From: Oceanospirillum multiglobuliferum
GTDB taxonomy: Bacteria; Pseudomonadota; Gammaproteobacteria; Pseudomonadales; Halomonadaceae
Assembly: GCF_900167095.1 (NCBI RefSeq)
Contig: NZ_FUXG01000002.1
Span: forward strand, 62,001 to 126,000
Reading direction: 5' to 3'
Length of the DNA stretch: 64,000 nucleotides
The translations under genes and the position numbers were made by a program. The notes under the pieces were generated by a model. That model searched no databases, was not told the DNA's origin, and saw only the letters and a program-made list of their open reading frames with translations. Of the stretch, positions 55,355 through 64,000 are shown in pieces; the stretch's first letter is position 1; each line of letters starts with the position of its first letter.

Positions 55355-56821
55355 TTACCGCTGTACTGAACCGATAAAACGCGATTCTTTAGACAGTTCA
55401 AAGCTAGAACCATCTGATGATTTGACTGTAACAGTGACATCAACACTAGGCGTTGTCATAGATTTAGCATCAATACGCATGCGCATAGGTATATTGATCA
55501 CCTCGCTTGCGTTCACTGTGACCTGATTTTCGCCGACAAGTTCAAGACCTTGCAGACCACTTACACTTAAGGTGTAGCTGTGAGGCTTTTGATCCATATT
55601 GGCTATTTTAATAATAAAGCTGTTTTCGATACGTCCTTGATCGTCTATGCGATAAAGTTGGTTTCGATCACGAAGCACTTCTAACTCAAGAGGTATACGG
55701 TCAGAAACCGCGAAACCAACCGCAATAATCATTGCCATCAGCGCGACAAAATAGCCGATTAGGCGAGGGCGAAGAATATGTGACTTCTTGCCTTCCAGCT
55801 CATTTTCAGTGGTGTAACGGACAAGGCCACGTGGATAGCCCATTTTGTCCATCATTTCGTTACAGCCATCAATACAGGCGGCGCAAGTAATACACTCGTA
55901 CTGTAGGCCGTCTCGGATATCAATCCCAACAGGGCAAACTTGTACACAGACACCACAGTCAATACAGTCACCCAGTCCTTTTTCTTTATAATCCGTACTA
56001 CCCTTTTTACGTGGACCACGGCCCTCACCGCGTGCAGCGTCGTAAGATACCACTAGAGTGTCTCGGTCAAACATCACACTTTGGAAGCGTGCGTATGGGC
56101 ACATATACATACAGACCTGCTCGCGCAGCCAGCCTGCATTGATATAAGTTGCAGCGGTGAAGAAGAATAACCACCACATTTCCCATGGACCTAAATCCCA
56201 TTCAAGTATTTTACCACCTAGCTCTCTAACAGGAGAGAAGTAGCCGACAAAGGCAAAAGCAGTTGCTAAGGCAAAAAACATCCACAAGCTATGCTTAGCA
56301 AGCTTGCGCATGAATTTTTCAGTGGTCATTTTGCCATTATCAAGGGACATGCGCTTGTTACGTGACCCTTCTGTAATACGCTCAGCCCAAATGTATAAAA
56401 AAGTCCAAACGCTTTGTGGACAGGCATAGCCACACCACACTCGGCCGGCAAATACAGTAATGAAAAACAAACCAAAGGCACAGATGATCAGTATCCACGA
56501 CAACAGCATGAAGTCATGTGGAAAGAAGGTGAAGCCAAAAATATTAAACTGGCGATTAGGCAAGTCAAAGAAAATAGCTTGTTTACCATCCCATGTCAGC
56601 CAAGACATAGAAAAGTAGGCCACCAGTAGCACCCAGTTTAAGCTGGTACGAAGCGTCGTAAAGATACCTACAGCTTTACGAACATAGATATGTTTACGCT
56701 TTTGGTAAAGCGATTCACTTTCAGCTTTTTTTTCTTCTTTTCGGCCATTCGCCGCCTTCACAACTGACGCTTTCTTCTTAGCCGCATCAGTAATGTCCTG
56801 AGTAGGAATTCTATCCTTCAT
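55355..56821 (-). CDS. ccoG: CcoG/RdxA/FixG polyferredoxin
   Basis: 488 residues. Several membrane helices (LNWVLLVAYFSMSWLTW, FMLLSWILIICAFGLFFIT), a CGYACPQSVW motif, two 4Fe-4S motifs (DCIDCGVCVQVCPVGIDIRD and CITCAACIDGCNEMM), and a C-terminal periplasmic Ig-like FixG_C domain. It reduces Cu(II) to Cu(I) for delivery to CcoN. The ATG at 56821 gives the usual start MKDRIP; the frame runs 14 codons further upstream. Follows a strong terminator after ccoP, so probably its own transcript. Confidence 0.95.
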   Translation of the reverse strand: MKDRIPTQDITDAAKKKASVVKAANGRKEEKKAESESLYQKRKHIYVRKAVGIFTTLRTSLNWVLLVAYFSMSWLTWDGKQAIFFDLPNRQFNIFGFTFFPHDFMLLSWILIICAFGLFFITVFAGRVWCGYACPQSVWTFLYIWAERITEGSRNKRMSLDNGKMTTEKFMRKLAKHSLWMFFALATAFAFVGYFSPVRELGGKILEWDLGPWEMWWLFFFTAATYINAGWLREQVCMYMCPYARFQSVMFDRDTLVVSYDAARGEGRGPRKKGSTDYKEKGLGDCIDCGVCVQVCPVGIDIRDGLQYECITCAACIDGCNEMMDKMGYPRGLVRYTTENELEGKKSHILRPRLIGYFVALMAMIIAVGFAVSDRIPLELEVLRDRNQLYRIDDQGRIENSFIIKIANMDQKPHSYTLSVSGLQGLELVGENQVTVNASEVINIPMRMRIDAKSMTTPSVDVTVTVKSSDGSSFELSKESRFIGSVQR

Positions 56822-56920
56822 CGCTAATAACCAACCTTTAAAAATAAGAACTGGTTGAACCAAGTCAAAAGAGGTTCAGGTTGTGATGATTTTACGGGAT
56901 TTTGAGAAAGGGGGGCAGGA

Positions 56921-56951
56921 AAAGGAATGCGACATTGTGTCGCATTCCTTT
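56921..56951 (-). terminator. Terminator of ccoNOQP
   Basis: Fourteen-pair stem AAAGGAATGCGACA / TGTCGCATTCCTTT around TTG. It lies between ccoP and ccoG and has a T-tract on the minus side. Separates the structural from the assembly genes. Confidence 0.9.
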
Positions 56952-56957
56952 AAGGGT

Positions 56958-57854
56958 TTACTTACCTTGAGACAGGCTGTAAACGTAAGCGGCTACTAGG
57001 TGAACTTTATCTTCACCGATGTAGCGCTCTTGAGCTGGCATATTACCGTTACGACCCGCACGGATTGATTGCTCAACAGACTTAGCTACACCCCACTCAG
57101 GGTTTAGGTATAACCAAGTGTTGTCAGCCAGATTTGGTGCACCCAGCATTGGGTTACCTTTACCATCCGCACCGTGGCAAGCAGAACACATTGCGGCAAA
57201 AGTTGCAGAACCTGTCTTAGCAGCAGCGGCATCAGTTTCCTGACCACTTAGGCTAAGTACATACTGAACCATCTGTTTGACACCTTCATCACCTAACACT
57301 TCACCCCATGCAGGCATCTGACCGTTACGGCCATTGATGATGGTGTGCTTGATCATGTCGGTAGAACCGCCATACAACCAATCAGTGTCGGTTAAGTTAG
57401 GGAAACCATACGCACCGCGACCATCAGAGCCGTGGCATAGAGCACAGTTGTTGGCGAACAAACGCTGACCTACTTTCATAGCTTCAGGGTCTGCTGCTAA
57501 CTTCTCCGCAGGAATCTTTGCGTATTGCTCAAAGATTGGTGCGTAGTGTTCATCTGCGTATTTGATTTCTGCTTCCCACTGGTTATCTGAAGTCCAGCCT
57601 AAGAAGCCTTTAAAGGTTCCTAAGCCTGGATACAGAGCCAGATAAACAAGGCTGAAAATAATGGTGACGATAAACATAATGAACCACCAGCGTGGCATTG
57701 GGTTATCGTACTCTTCGATACCATCGAAGCTGTGTCCCATCGTTTTCGCTTCGCCCTTAGGGGCAGCGGTGCGGTTGGCAAATAGTGCCCACCAGCAACC
57801 GAAGATCACGGCCAAAGTGATGACGCTGATCCATGCGCTCCAAAAGCTAGTCAT
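56958..57854 (-). CDS. ccoP: cbb3-type cytochrome c oxidase subunit CcoP (di-haem)
   Basis: 298 residues. N-terminal CcoP_N membrane anchor with an amphipathic motif (WALFANRTAAPKGEAKTMGHSFDGIEEYDNPMPRWW), then two c-type haem sites CALCHG and CSACHG, each with a later axial Met. Passes electrons from soluble cytochromes c to CcoO. Overlaps ccoQ by 8 bp and ends at a strong terminator. Confidence 0.97.
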   Translation of the reverse strand: MTSFWSAWISVITLAVIFGCWWALFANRTAAPKGEAKTMGHSFDGIEEYDNPMPRWWFIMFIVTIIFSLVYLALYPGLGTFKGFLGWTSDNQWEAEIKYADEHYAPIFEQYAKIPAEKLAADPEAMKVGQRLFANNCALCHGSDGRGAYGFPNLTDTDWLYGGSTDMIKHTIINGRNGQMPAWGEVLGDEGVKQMVQYVLSLSGQETDAAAAKTGSATFAAMCSACHGADGKGNPMLGAPNLADNTWLYLNPEWGVAKSVEQSIRAGRNGNMPAQERYIGEDKVHLVAAYVYSLSQGK

Positions 57855-58032
57855 GGTCTTTTTTCTCCAATTCAGATTTGCCTAGACTACGGGCATCTTC
57901 GTCGGCAAAGGGCAGATTGGCTGCTTCATCGAAGCTTTTTTTCTGCTTCTTGCTATAAGCCCAAAGAATTAGACTTATAAACCCCACCATTACTAAGATG
58001 GTTAGGATGCCGCGATAGGTGTTGATGTCCAT
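57847..58032 (-). CDS. ccoQ: cbb3-type oxidase subunit CcoQ
   Basis: 61 residues; one membrane helix (GILTILVMVGFISLILWAYS) and a short acidic tail (FDEAANLPFADED) typical of CcoQ/FixQ. It stabilises the complex. Six bp downstream of ccoO and overlapping ccoP. Confidence 0.93.
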   Translation of the reverse strand: MDINTYRGILTILVMVGFISLILWAYSKKQKKSFDEAANLPFADEDARSLGKSELEKKDHD

Positions 58033-58038
58033 AGATCC

Positions 58039-58647
58039 TTACCGTTTGTCTTTCAGCACAGTACCAAGCTGCTGCAAGTAAGATACAACTGCATCGATCT
58101 CTTTCTTGCCTTCAACTTCAGCTTTAGCATTTGCGATATCTTCATCAGTGTATGGCACACCTAGAGTACGCAATGTTTCCAGCTTCTTCGCAGTCAAACG
58201 ACCATCAAGAGTGTTGCTGAACAGCCATGGATAAGATGGCATTTTTGATTCAGGTACTACGTCACGTGGGTTGTACATATGTGCACGGTGCCAATCATCA
58301 GAGTAGCGGCCGCCAACACGTGCTAGATCAGGACCCGTACGCTTAGAACCCCACTGGAATGGATGGTCATAAACAAACTCGCCTGCCACTGAGTAGTGAC
58401 CATAACGCTCAGTTTCTGAACGGAATGGACGAATCATTTGAGAGTGACATACATAGCAACCTTCGCGAATGTAAATATCACGACCTTCAACCTGTAGTGC
58501 GTTTAAAGGTTTTAGGCCTTCAACAGGTTGTGTAGTTTGCTTTTGGAAGAACAGAGGCACGATTTCGGCTAGACCACCGAAGCTGACCACTACAAGGATC
58601 AGGACGATCATTAAGCCAATGTTCTTTTCAATATTTTCGTGTTTCAT
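58039..58647 (-). CDS. ccoO: cbb3-type cytochrome c oxidase subunit CcoO (mono-haem)
   Basis: 202 residues. N-terminal membrane anchor, then a c-type haem motif in [13 protein letters not shown] and the axial Met region [11 protein letters not shown]. It receives electrons from CcoP and passes them to the CcoN haems. 23 bp downstream of ccoN. Confidence 0.97.
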   Translation of the reverse strand: MKHENIEKNIGLMIVLILVVVSFGGLAEIVPLFFQKQTTQPVEGLKPLNALQVEGRDIYIREGCYVCHSQMIRPFRSETERYGHYSVAGEFVYDHPFQWGSKRTGPDLARVGGRYSDDWHRAHMYNPRDVVPESKMPSYPWLFSNTLDGRLTAKKLETLRTLGVPYTDEDIANAKAEVEGKKEIDAVVSYLQQLGTVLKDKR

Positions 58648-58670
58648 ATCTATCGATCCTTACCTTAGCA

Positions 58671-60089
58671 TCAGGCAGTCTGTGCAACAGGTTTGGCTTC
58701 AGCGCTACGAACGGTCATCCAGACGTTGTAAGCCATCAGCAACATACCAATTACCCAGAACGCACCGCCTAACCAGCGGACAAAGAAACCTGGGTGACTA
58801 GCTTCCAGTGCTTCAACAAAGCTATAAGTCAAAGTACCGTCAGCGTTAACCGCACGCCACATTAGACCTTGTAGAATACCGTTAACCCACATAGAAGCGA
58901 TGTACAGTACAGTACCGATAGTCGCTAACCAGAAGTGAACATTGATCAGAGCAACGCTGTGCATCTGCTCTTTGTCAAACACTTTAGGAATCAGGTGATA
59001 CGTTGCACCGATAGAAATCATAGCAACCCAACCTAACGCACCCGCATGTACGTGACCGATAGTCCAGTCAGTGTAGTGCGACAGAGCGTTTACAGTTTTG
59101 ATTGCCATCATCGGGCCTTCGAAGGTAGACATACCGTAGAAAGACAGAGAAACAACCAAGAAACGTAGGATTGGATCGTTACGCAGTTTATGCCATGCAC
59201 CAGATAGGGTCATCATGCCGTTAATCATACCACCCCAAGATGGAGCAAGTAGAATCAGAGACATCACCATACCTAGAGACTGAGTCCAGTCAGGTAGAGC
59301 AGTGTAGTGTAGGTGGTGTGGACCCGCCCACATGTAAGTACAAATCAGCGCCCAGAAGTGCACGATAGATAGACGGTAAGAATAAACCGGACGATCTGCT
59401 TGCTTAGGAACGAAGTAGTACATCATGCCCAAGAAACCAGCGGTCAGGAAGAAACCTACTGCGTTGTGACCGTACCACCACTGCGCCATTGCATCGATAG
59501 CACCTGCATAAGCAGAGTATGACTTAGTCATACTTACAGGCAGTGCAGCACTGTTAACGATGTGCAAAATAGCAACTGTGATAATAAAGGCTGCGTAGAA
59601 CCAGTTGGCCACATAAATGTGCGATGTTTTACGAATTTTAACCGTGCCCAAGAAGTTGATTGCATAAGCAACCCAAACAACAGCGATTAAAATGTCGATA
59701 GGCCATTCCAGTTCTGCGTATTCTTTACCAGAGGTTAAACCCAAAGGTAGAGTAATTGCAGCCAGAACGATGATCAGCTGCCAACCCCAGAAGGTGAAGG
59801 AAGCGAGTGCATCGGAGAACAGACGAACCTGACAGGTACGCTGTACTACGTAATAGGAGGTTGCGAACAGAGCGCTACCACCAAAGGCAAAGATCACGGC
59901 GTTTGTATGCAAAGGACGTAAACGACCAAAGCTTAACCATGAAGTGTCAAAGTTAAGTGCCGGCCACACCAGCTGAGCAGCGATCAAGACACCGACGGCC
60001 ATGCCGACGATACCCCAAACGACTGTCATGATGGCGAACTGCCGGACCACCTTATAATTGTAGGTCGGTTGTTCAGTTGCTGTGCTCAT
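58671..60089 (-). CDS. ccoN: cbb3-type cytochrome c oxidase catalytic subunit CcoN
   Basis: 472 residues, twelve helices. Histidine ligands for the haems and CuB in [60 protein letters not shown], and [19 protein letters not shown]. It reduces oxygen to water at high affinity while pumping protons, for growth at low oxygen. First gene of ccoNOQP; an FNR-like site lies 75-88 bp upstream, consistent with oxygen control. Confidence 0.98.
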   Translation of the reverse strand: MSTATEQPTYNYKVVRQFAIMTVVWGIVGMAVGVLIAAQLVWPALNFDTSWLSFGRLRPLHTNAVIFAFGGSALFATSYYVVQRTCQVRLFSDALASFTFWGWQLIIVLAAITLPLGLTSGKEYAELEWPIDILIAVVWVAYAINFLGTVKIRKTSHIYVANWFYAAFIITVAILHIVNSAALPVSMTKSYSAYAGAIDAMAQWWYGHNAVGFFLTAGFLGMMYYFVPKQADRPVYSYRLSIVHFWALICTYMWAGPHHLHYTALPDWTQSLGMVMSLILLAPSWGGMINGMMTLSGAWHKLRNDPILRFLVVSLSFYGMSTFEGPMMAIKTVNALSHYTDWTIGHVHAGALGWVAMISIGATYHLIPKVFDKEQMHSVALINVHFWLATIGTVLYIASMWVNGILQGLMWRAVNADGTLTYSFVEALEASHPGFFVRWLGGAFWVIGMLLMAYNVWMTVRSAEAKPVAQTA

Positions 60090-60163
60090 GTCAGGTTCCC
60101 ATTAACAGCGAGTTAAAAGTGAAGAATCCAGCCGAAGTCTGTTCAACCTCGACTCTCTTGGCA

Positions 60164-60177
60164 ATGACGCATATCAA
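60164..60177. promoter_or_regulatory. FNR/Anr-like box upstream of ccoN
   Basis: ATGAC-GCAT-ATCAA, eight of ten conserved positions of the FNR consensus with one perfect half-site; located 75-88 bp before the ccoN start, where FNR would activate on the minus strand. Confidence 0.5.
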
Positions 60178-60588
60178 GGTATAAGTGACAATCCGTCGCA
60201 CCGTACCGTGGGCTATGGATGCAAAACATTTACCGAGAGCTGTAGAGTCATACCCAGTTGCACAAGCTTCCTCATTAGCCGGTGCAACAGGCGCAGCAAT
60301 TTTAACAGTAAAAAGCTTTATATGGCATAGTCGAAAGTCGCAAAAATCTAATACTGATAGGGGTTTGTTGATCTAGGTTCATATTTTATGGTTGAGTTTT
60401 TTGCTTGGTTATTGCGGTCTGATTGGTCATATTTGTATCAAAAATGCGGTGACGAGCTTCTCATATATCTAAAATAAGTAGAGGGTTATTATCTTTGAGT
60501 ACATCTTTTCCTTATTGCTCAGTTTGCTCTATCTTCATTAATACAGATAACTCACTGAAAAATAATTCAATTTTTTTTATAAAAGTGT

Positions 60589-60616
60589 TTGACACACAAA
60601 AAAACTTCTCTATAAT
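60589..60616 (+). promoter_or_regulatory. Promoter of the tRNA-Val/Asp cluster
   Basis: Perfect TTGACA and perfect TATAAT with 16-bp spacing, then a GC discriminator; 20 bp before the first tRNA. A very strong stable-RNA promoter. Confidence 0.85.
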
Positions 60617-60635
60617 TTGCGCTCACAAGGTCAGG

Positions 60636-60711
60636 GGGTGGTTAGCTCAGCCGGGAGAGCATCAGCCTTACAAGCTGAGGGTCACAGGTTCGATCCCTGT
60701 ACCACCCACCA
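60636..60711 (+). tRNA. tRNA-Val (TAC), copy 1
   Basis: 76 nt with encoded CCA; acceptor GGGTGGT/ACCACCC, anticodon loop CTTACAA (anticodon TAC), T arm ACAGG/CCTGT. All arms pair normally. Confidence 0.97.
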
Positions 60712-60782
60712 CTTAATATGGTGACACATTCTAAGTGGTTAGTGTATATTTCGTATGACCAAGCCGGTTTCCAAAAATATGC

Positions 60783-60859
60783 GGACCGGTAGTTCAGTTG
60801 GTTAGAATACCGGCCTGTCACGCCGGGGGTCGCGGGTTCGAGCCCCGTCCGGTCCGCCA
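60783..60859 (+). tRNA. tRNA-Asp (GTC)
   Basis: 77 nt with encoded CCA; acceptor GGACCGG/CCGGTCC, discriminator G, anticodon loop CTGTCAC (GTC). Intact in all arms. Confidence 0.97.
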
Positions 60860-60898
60860 ATTTAGTTAGTGCTTGTTTTGATGCTGCTTTGCAGATGT

Positions 60899-60974
60899 GG
60901 GTGGTTAGCTCAGCCGGGAGAGCATCAGCCTTACAAGCTGAGGGTCACAGGTTCGATCCCTGTACCACCCACCA
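60899..60974 (+). tRNA. tRNA-Val (TAC), copy 2
   Basis: 76 nt, identical to copy 1. Part of a tandem duplication of the Val-Asp unit. Confidence 0.97.
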
Positions 60975-60990
60975 TTTAGTAGTTAGCAGG

Positions 60991-61067
60991 TTCTTCCAAG
61001 TTCAGTTGGTTAGAATACCGGCCTGTCACGCCGGGGGTCGCGGGTTCGAGCCCCGTCCGGTCCGCCA
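60991..61067 (+). pseudogene. tRNA-Asp pseudogene with broken 5' acceptor strand
   Basis: From the D arm (AGTTCAG...) to CCA it is identical to the intact tRNA-Asp, but the first ~9 bases are unrelated (TTCTTCC instead of GGACCGG), so the acceptor stem cannot form and position 8 is changed. The spacer after copy 2 of tRNA-Val is only 16 bp, so a deletion that removed spacer and 5' end is likely. RNase P cleavage and charging should fail. Confidence 0.85.
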
Positions 61068-61135
61068 ATTTGCTTAACGAATACTTTTCTGTTTTATCTC
61101 CTTTCTATTCTTTATACGCTTTCATCCCACTTAGT

Positions 61136-62161
61136 TTAAATTGACTCCGATCGATATTGTCCTGCTGGTTTATTGTGCCATCTTTGGAATGCTCTATGAA
61201 AAGCCGCTGGGGCAGAGAACCCGAGTAAATAACTAATCTCGCCAAAGCTGAGTTGGGTGTCTCGAACATAGCGTGTGGCCAATGCGCTGCGAGTTTCGTC
61301 AAGCAGCTTTTTAAATTGAGTGCCTTCGGTATTTAATCGTCTTCTTAATGTCCAGCTCTCTTGATTGAGTTGTTGCGCCACCTCTTGCAACGTGGGTGTT
61401 TTACCTGTCAGTTGCATCGCAATCGCTTCTTGTACCTGTTGACTGATGCTACGTCCTTTCAGTTGCTGCACTTTTTTTTGTTCACAAATATTTTTCAGCT
61501 GCTTAAAACTGATGGGATTATGCTGAATGCAGACCTGCTCAATGACTTTATTTGGTAACCAAAGTGCATTTTTTTCTGCGGAAAAATGAATAGGGATCGC
61601 CAGCCTATTATAAGCTTTGGCATAATGCGGCTGAGTACACTCGATGCTGATATAAGCCCCTTCTTTTTTGAGTGCAACTCTGCTTATCCCGCTGATCTGT
61701 TCGACCAATATGAGCCAACTTGCCAGAACGGCATCGACAACAAAACGGTTGTATTGATTGTAGGGCGAGATGGAGTAGAAACAAAAAAAAGCCCCTGTAT
61801 CTGTTCTTTCTATTGAGCTATGTCCTCGACTGTTCTGACTGAAAAGTGCTTCATATTCAATCAGAGTCGAAAGAGCTTGATCGACCCGATGTGCACAGCT
61901 TGCCGTGAGGCCTACGATTGAAAAATGATGCGGCTTGGTCTGTTCAGCCATCAACAATCCAATATCGGGTCGTTGAGTCAGTTCAATCGCCTCATGCCCT
62001 AGGCGCATATAACGAGCGATGCTGATTCTGTGCTCTGGGTGGCTGGCTTTTAGCTCTGCCAATCCATACTGTGCAAACAGAGGCCAAGGATTTTTCTGGC
62101 AATGCTCTATTGCACTGGCCAGTGTTTGCAAAAAGTTAACTTGCACATCGCCTAATTGCAT
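61136..62161 (-). CDS. AraC-family regulator with OruR/ArgR-type N-terminal domain
   Basis: 341 residues. The N-terminal ~190 residues fit the arabinose-binding-like domain of AraC regulators such as OruR (RLGHEAIELTQRPDIGLLMAEQ, then HFSIVGLTASC); the C-terminal HTH pair is TLQEVAQQLNQESWTLRRRLNTEGTQFKKLLDETR and LSFGEISYLLGFSAPAAFHRAFQRW. AGGG precedes the ATG. It is divergent from fadH with a 124-bp shared region, so it may respond to a fatty-acid-derived effector; this is inference. Confidence 0.9.
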   Translation of the reverse strand: MQLGDVQVNFLQTLASAIEHCQKNPWPLFAQYGLAELKASHPEHRISIARYMRLGHEAIELTQRPDIGLLMAEQTKPHHFSIVGLTASCAHRVDQALSTLIEYEALFSQNSRGHSSIERTDTGAFFCFYSISPYNQYNRFVVDAVLASWLILVEQISGISRVALKKEGAYISIECTQPHYAKAYNRLAIPIHFSAEKNALWLPNKVIEQVCIQHNPISFKQLKNICEQKKVQQLKGRSISQQVQEAIAMQLTGKTPTLQEVAQQLNQESWTLRRRLNTEGTQFKKLLDETRSALATRYVRDTQLSFGEISYLLGFSAPAAFHRAFQRWHNKPAGQYRSESI

Positions 62162-62261
62162 GGTTATCCCTGTTTCTCAAAGTTATCAATCTGTCTTCTA
62201 GGGTTATTGTATTTGTATGCCGCTAGGCTAAAGTAAATTCAATACGCAAACAACTGTTTGA

Positions 62262-64000
<1,739 letters not shown>

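Larger units (their letters stand above)
60090..60635. other. Intergenic region between ccoN and the tRNA cluster
   Basis: 546 bp. Holds the FNR-like site near ccoN and the tRNA promoter at its other end. A 63-codon frame at 60185-60376 has no ribosome site or resemblance. The middle shows no RNA or protein gene I can support. Confidence 0.55.

Noticed and set aside
60185-60376. 63-codon frame between ccoN and the tRNAs
   Set aside because: No ribosome site and no recognisable protein features; overlaps the regulatory region of ccoN.

Overview
The window is one contiguous piece of a gammaproteobacterial chromosome, most like the marine Oceanospirillales/Pseudomonas side of the class. The grounds are gene content and order: yciI-yciB-rnm-yciO-scpA-scpB-rluB, an FNR/Anr-apt-hemN-cco block, and an acs/CrbR/CrbS acetate-switch cluster next to a DUF4212 plus sodium:solute symporter pair. 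I cannot name genus or species. Most of the window is ordinary housekeeping DNA with even codon use; the accessory part is about 1.06-3.7 kb.

Layout. 1-1061: 3' part of a MerA-like flavoprotein. 1062-3700: accessory stretch with a yefM-yoeB toxin-antitoxin module bracketed by a 44-bp repeat of the upstream gene's end, a DUF2442-HTH protein, an AT-rich unknown gene with a HEPN-like RX4H motif, and two inverted-repeat structures, one of which looks like a 59-bp integron attC site. 3.7-6.7 kb: AraC regulator and cupin, divergent EamA exporter, methyltransferase. 7-8.2 kb: a degenerate HD-GYP protein. 8.3-16.3 kb: mnmC, yciI, yciB, rnm, yciO, scpA, scpB, rluB. 16.3-16.9 kb: three tRNA-Lys genes. 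17-20.3 kb: nadA, an FKBP isomerase, gmhA, a ROK kinase. 20.7-25.6 kb: aceE-aceF. 25.7-32.1 kb: LysE-type exporter, adk, a GvpU-like orphan, plsB, a YecA-like protein, SprT.

32.4-44.5 kb is the acetate block: acs, response regulator crbR, the very large transporter-like hybrid kinase crbS, DUF4212 plus sodium symporter, a cNMP/CBS/DUF294 protein, a DnaQ-like exonuclease and a small membrane protein. The known CrbS-CrbR system switches on acs, so sensing, uptake and activation of acetate sit together here. 44.5-48.3 kb: a glutathionyl-hydroquinone reductase, a polysaccharide-deacetylase-like protein without its metal ligands coupled to a J-domain protein, and ttcA.

48.3-60.1 kb, all on the minus strand, is the microaerobic respiration block: ccoN-O-Q-P, ccoG-H-I-S, a SafE-like membrane protein, hemN, fnr and an apt homologue whose catalytic motifs are eroded. 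FNR boxes lie before fnr (good) and ccoN (weaker). 60.6-61.1 kb: tRNA-Val/tRNA-Asp duplicated in tandem, the second tRNA-Asp having lost its 5' acceptor strand. The window ends with an AraC/OruR-type regulator divergent from fadH, which runs off the edge.

The observations I rate highest are the repeat-bracketed toxin-antitoxin insertion, the HEPN-like gene next to an attC-like site, the motif-eroded apt, the metal-site-less deacetylase coupled to a J-protein, and the broken tandem tRNA duplication. I see no CRISPR array, IS element, rRNA operon or prophage.
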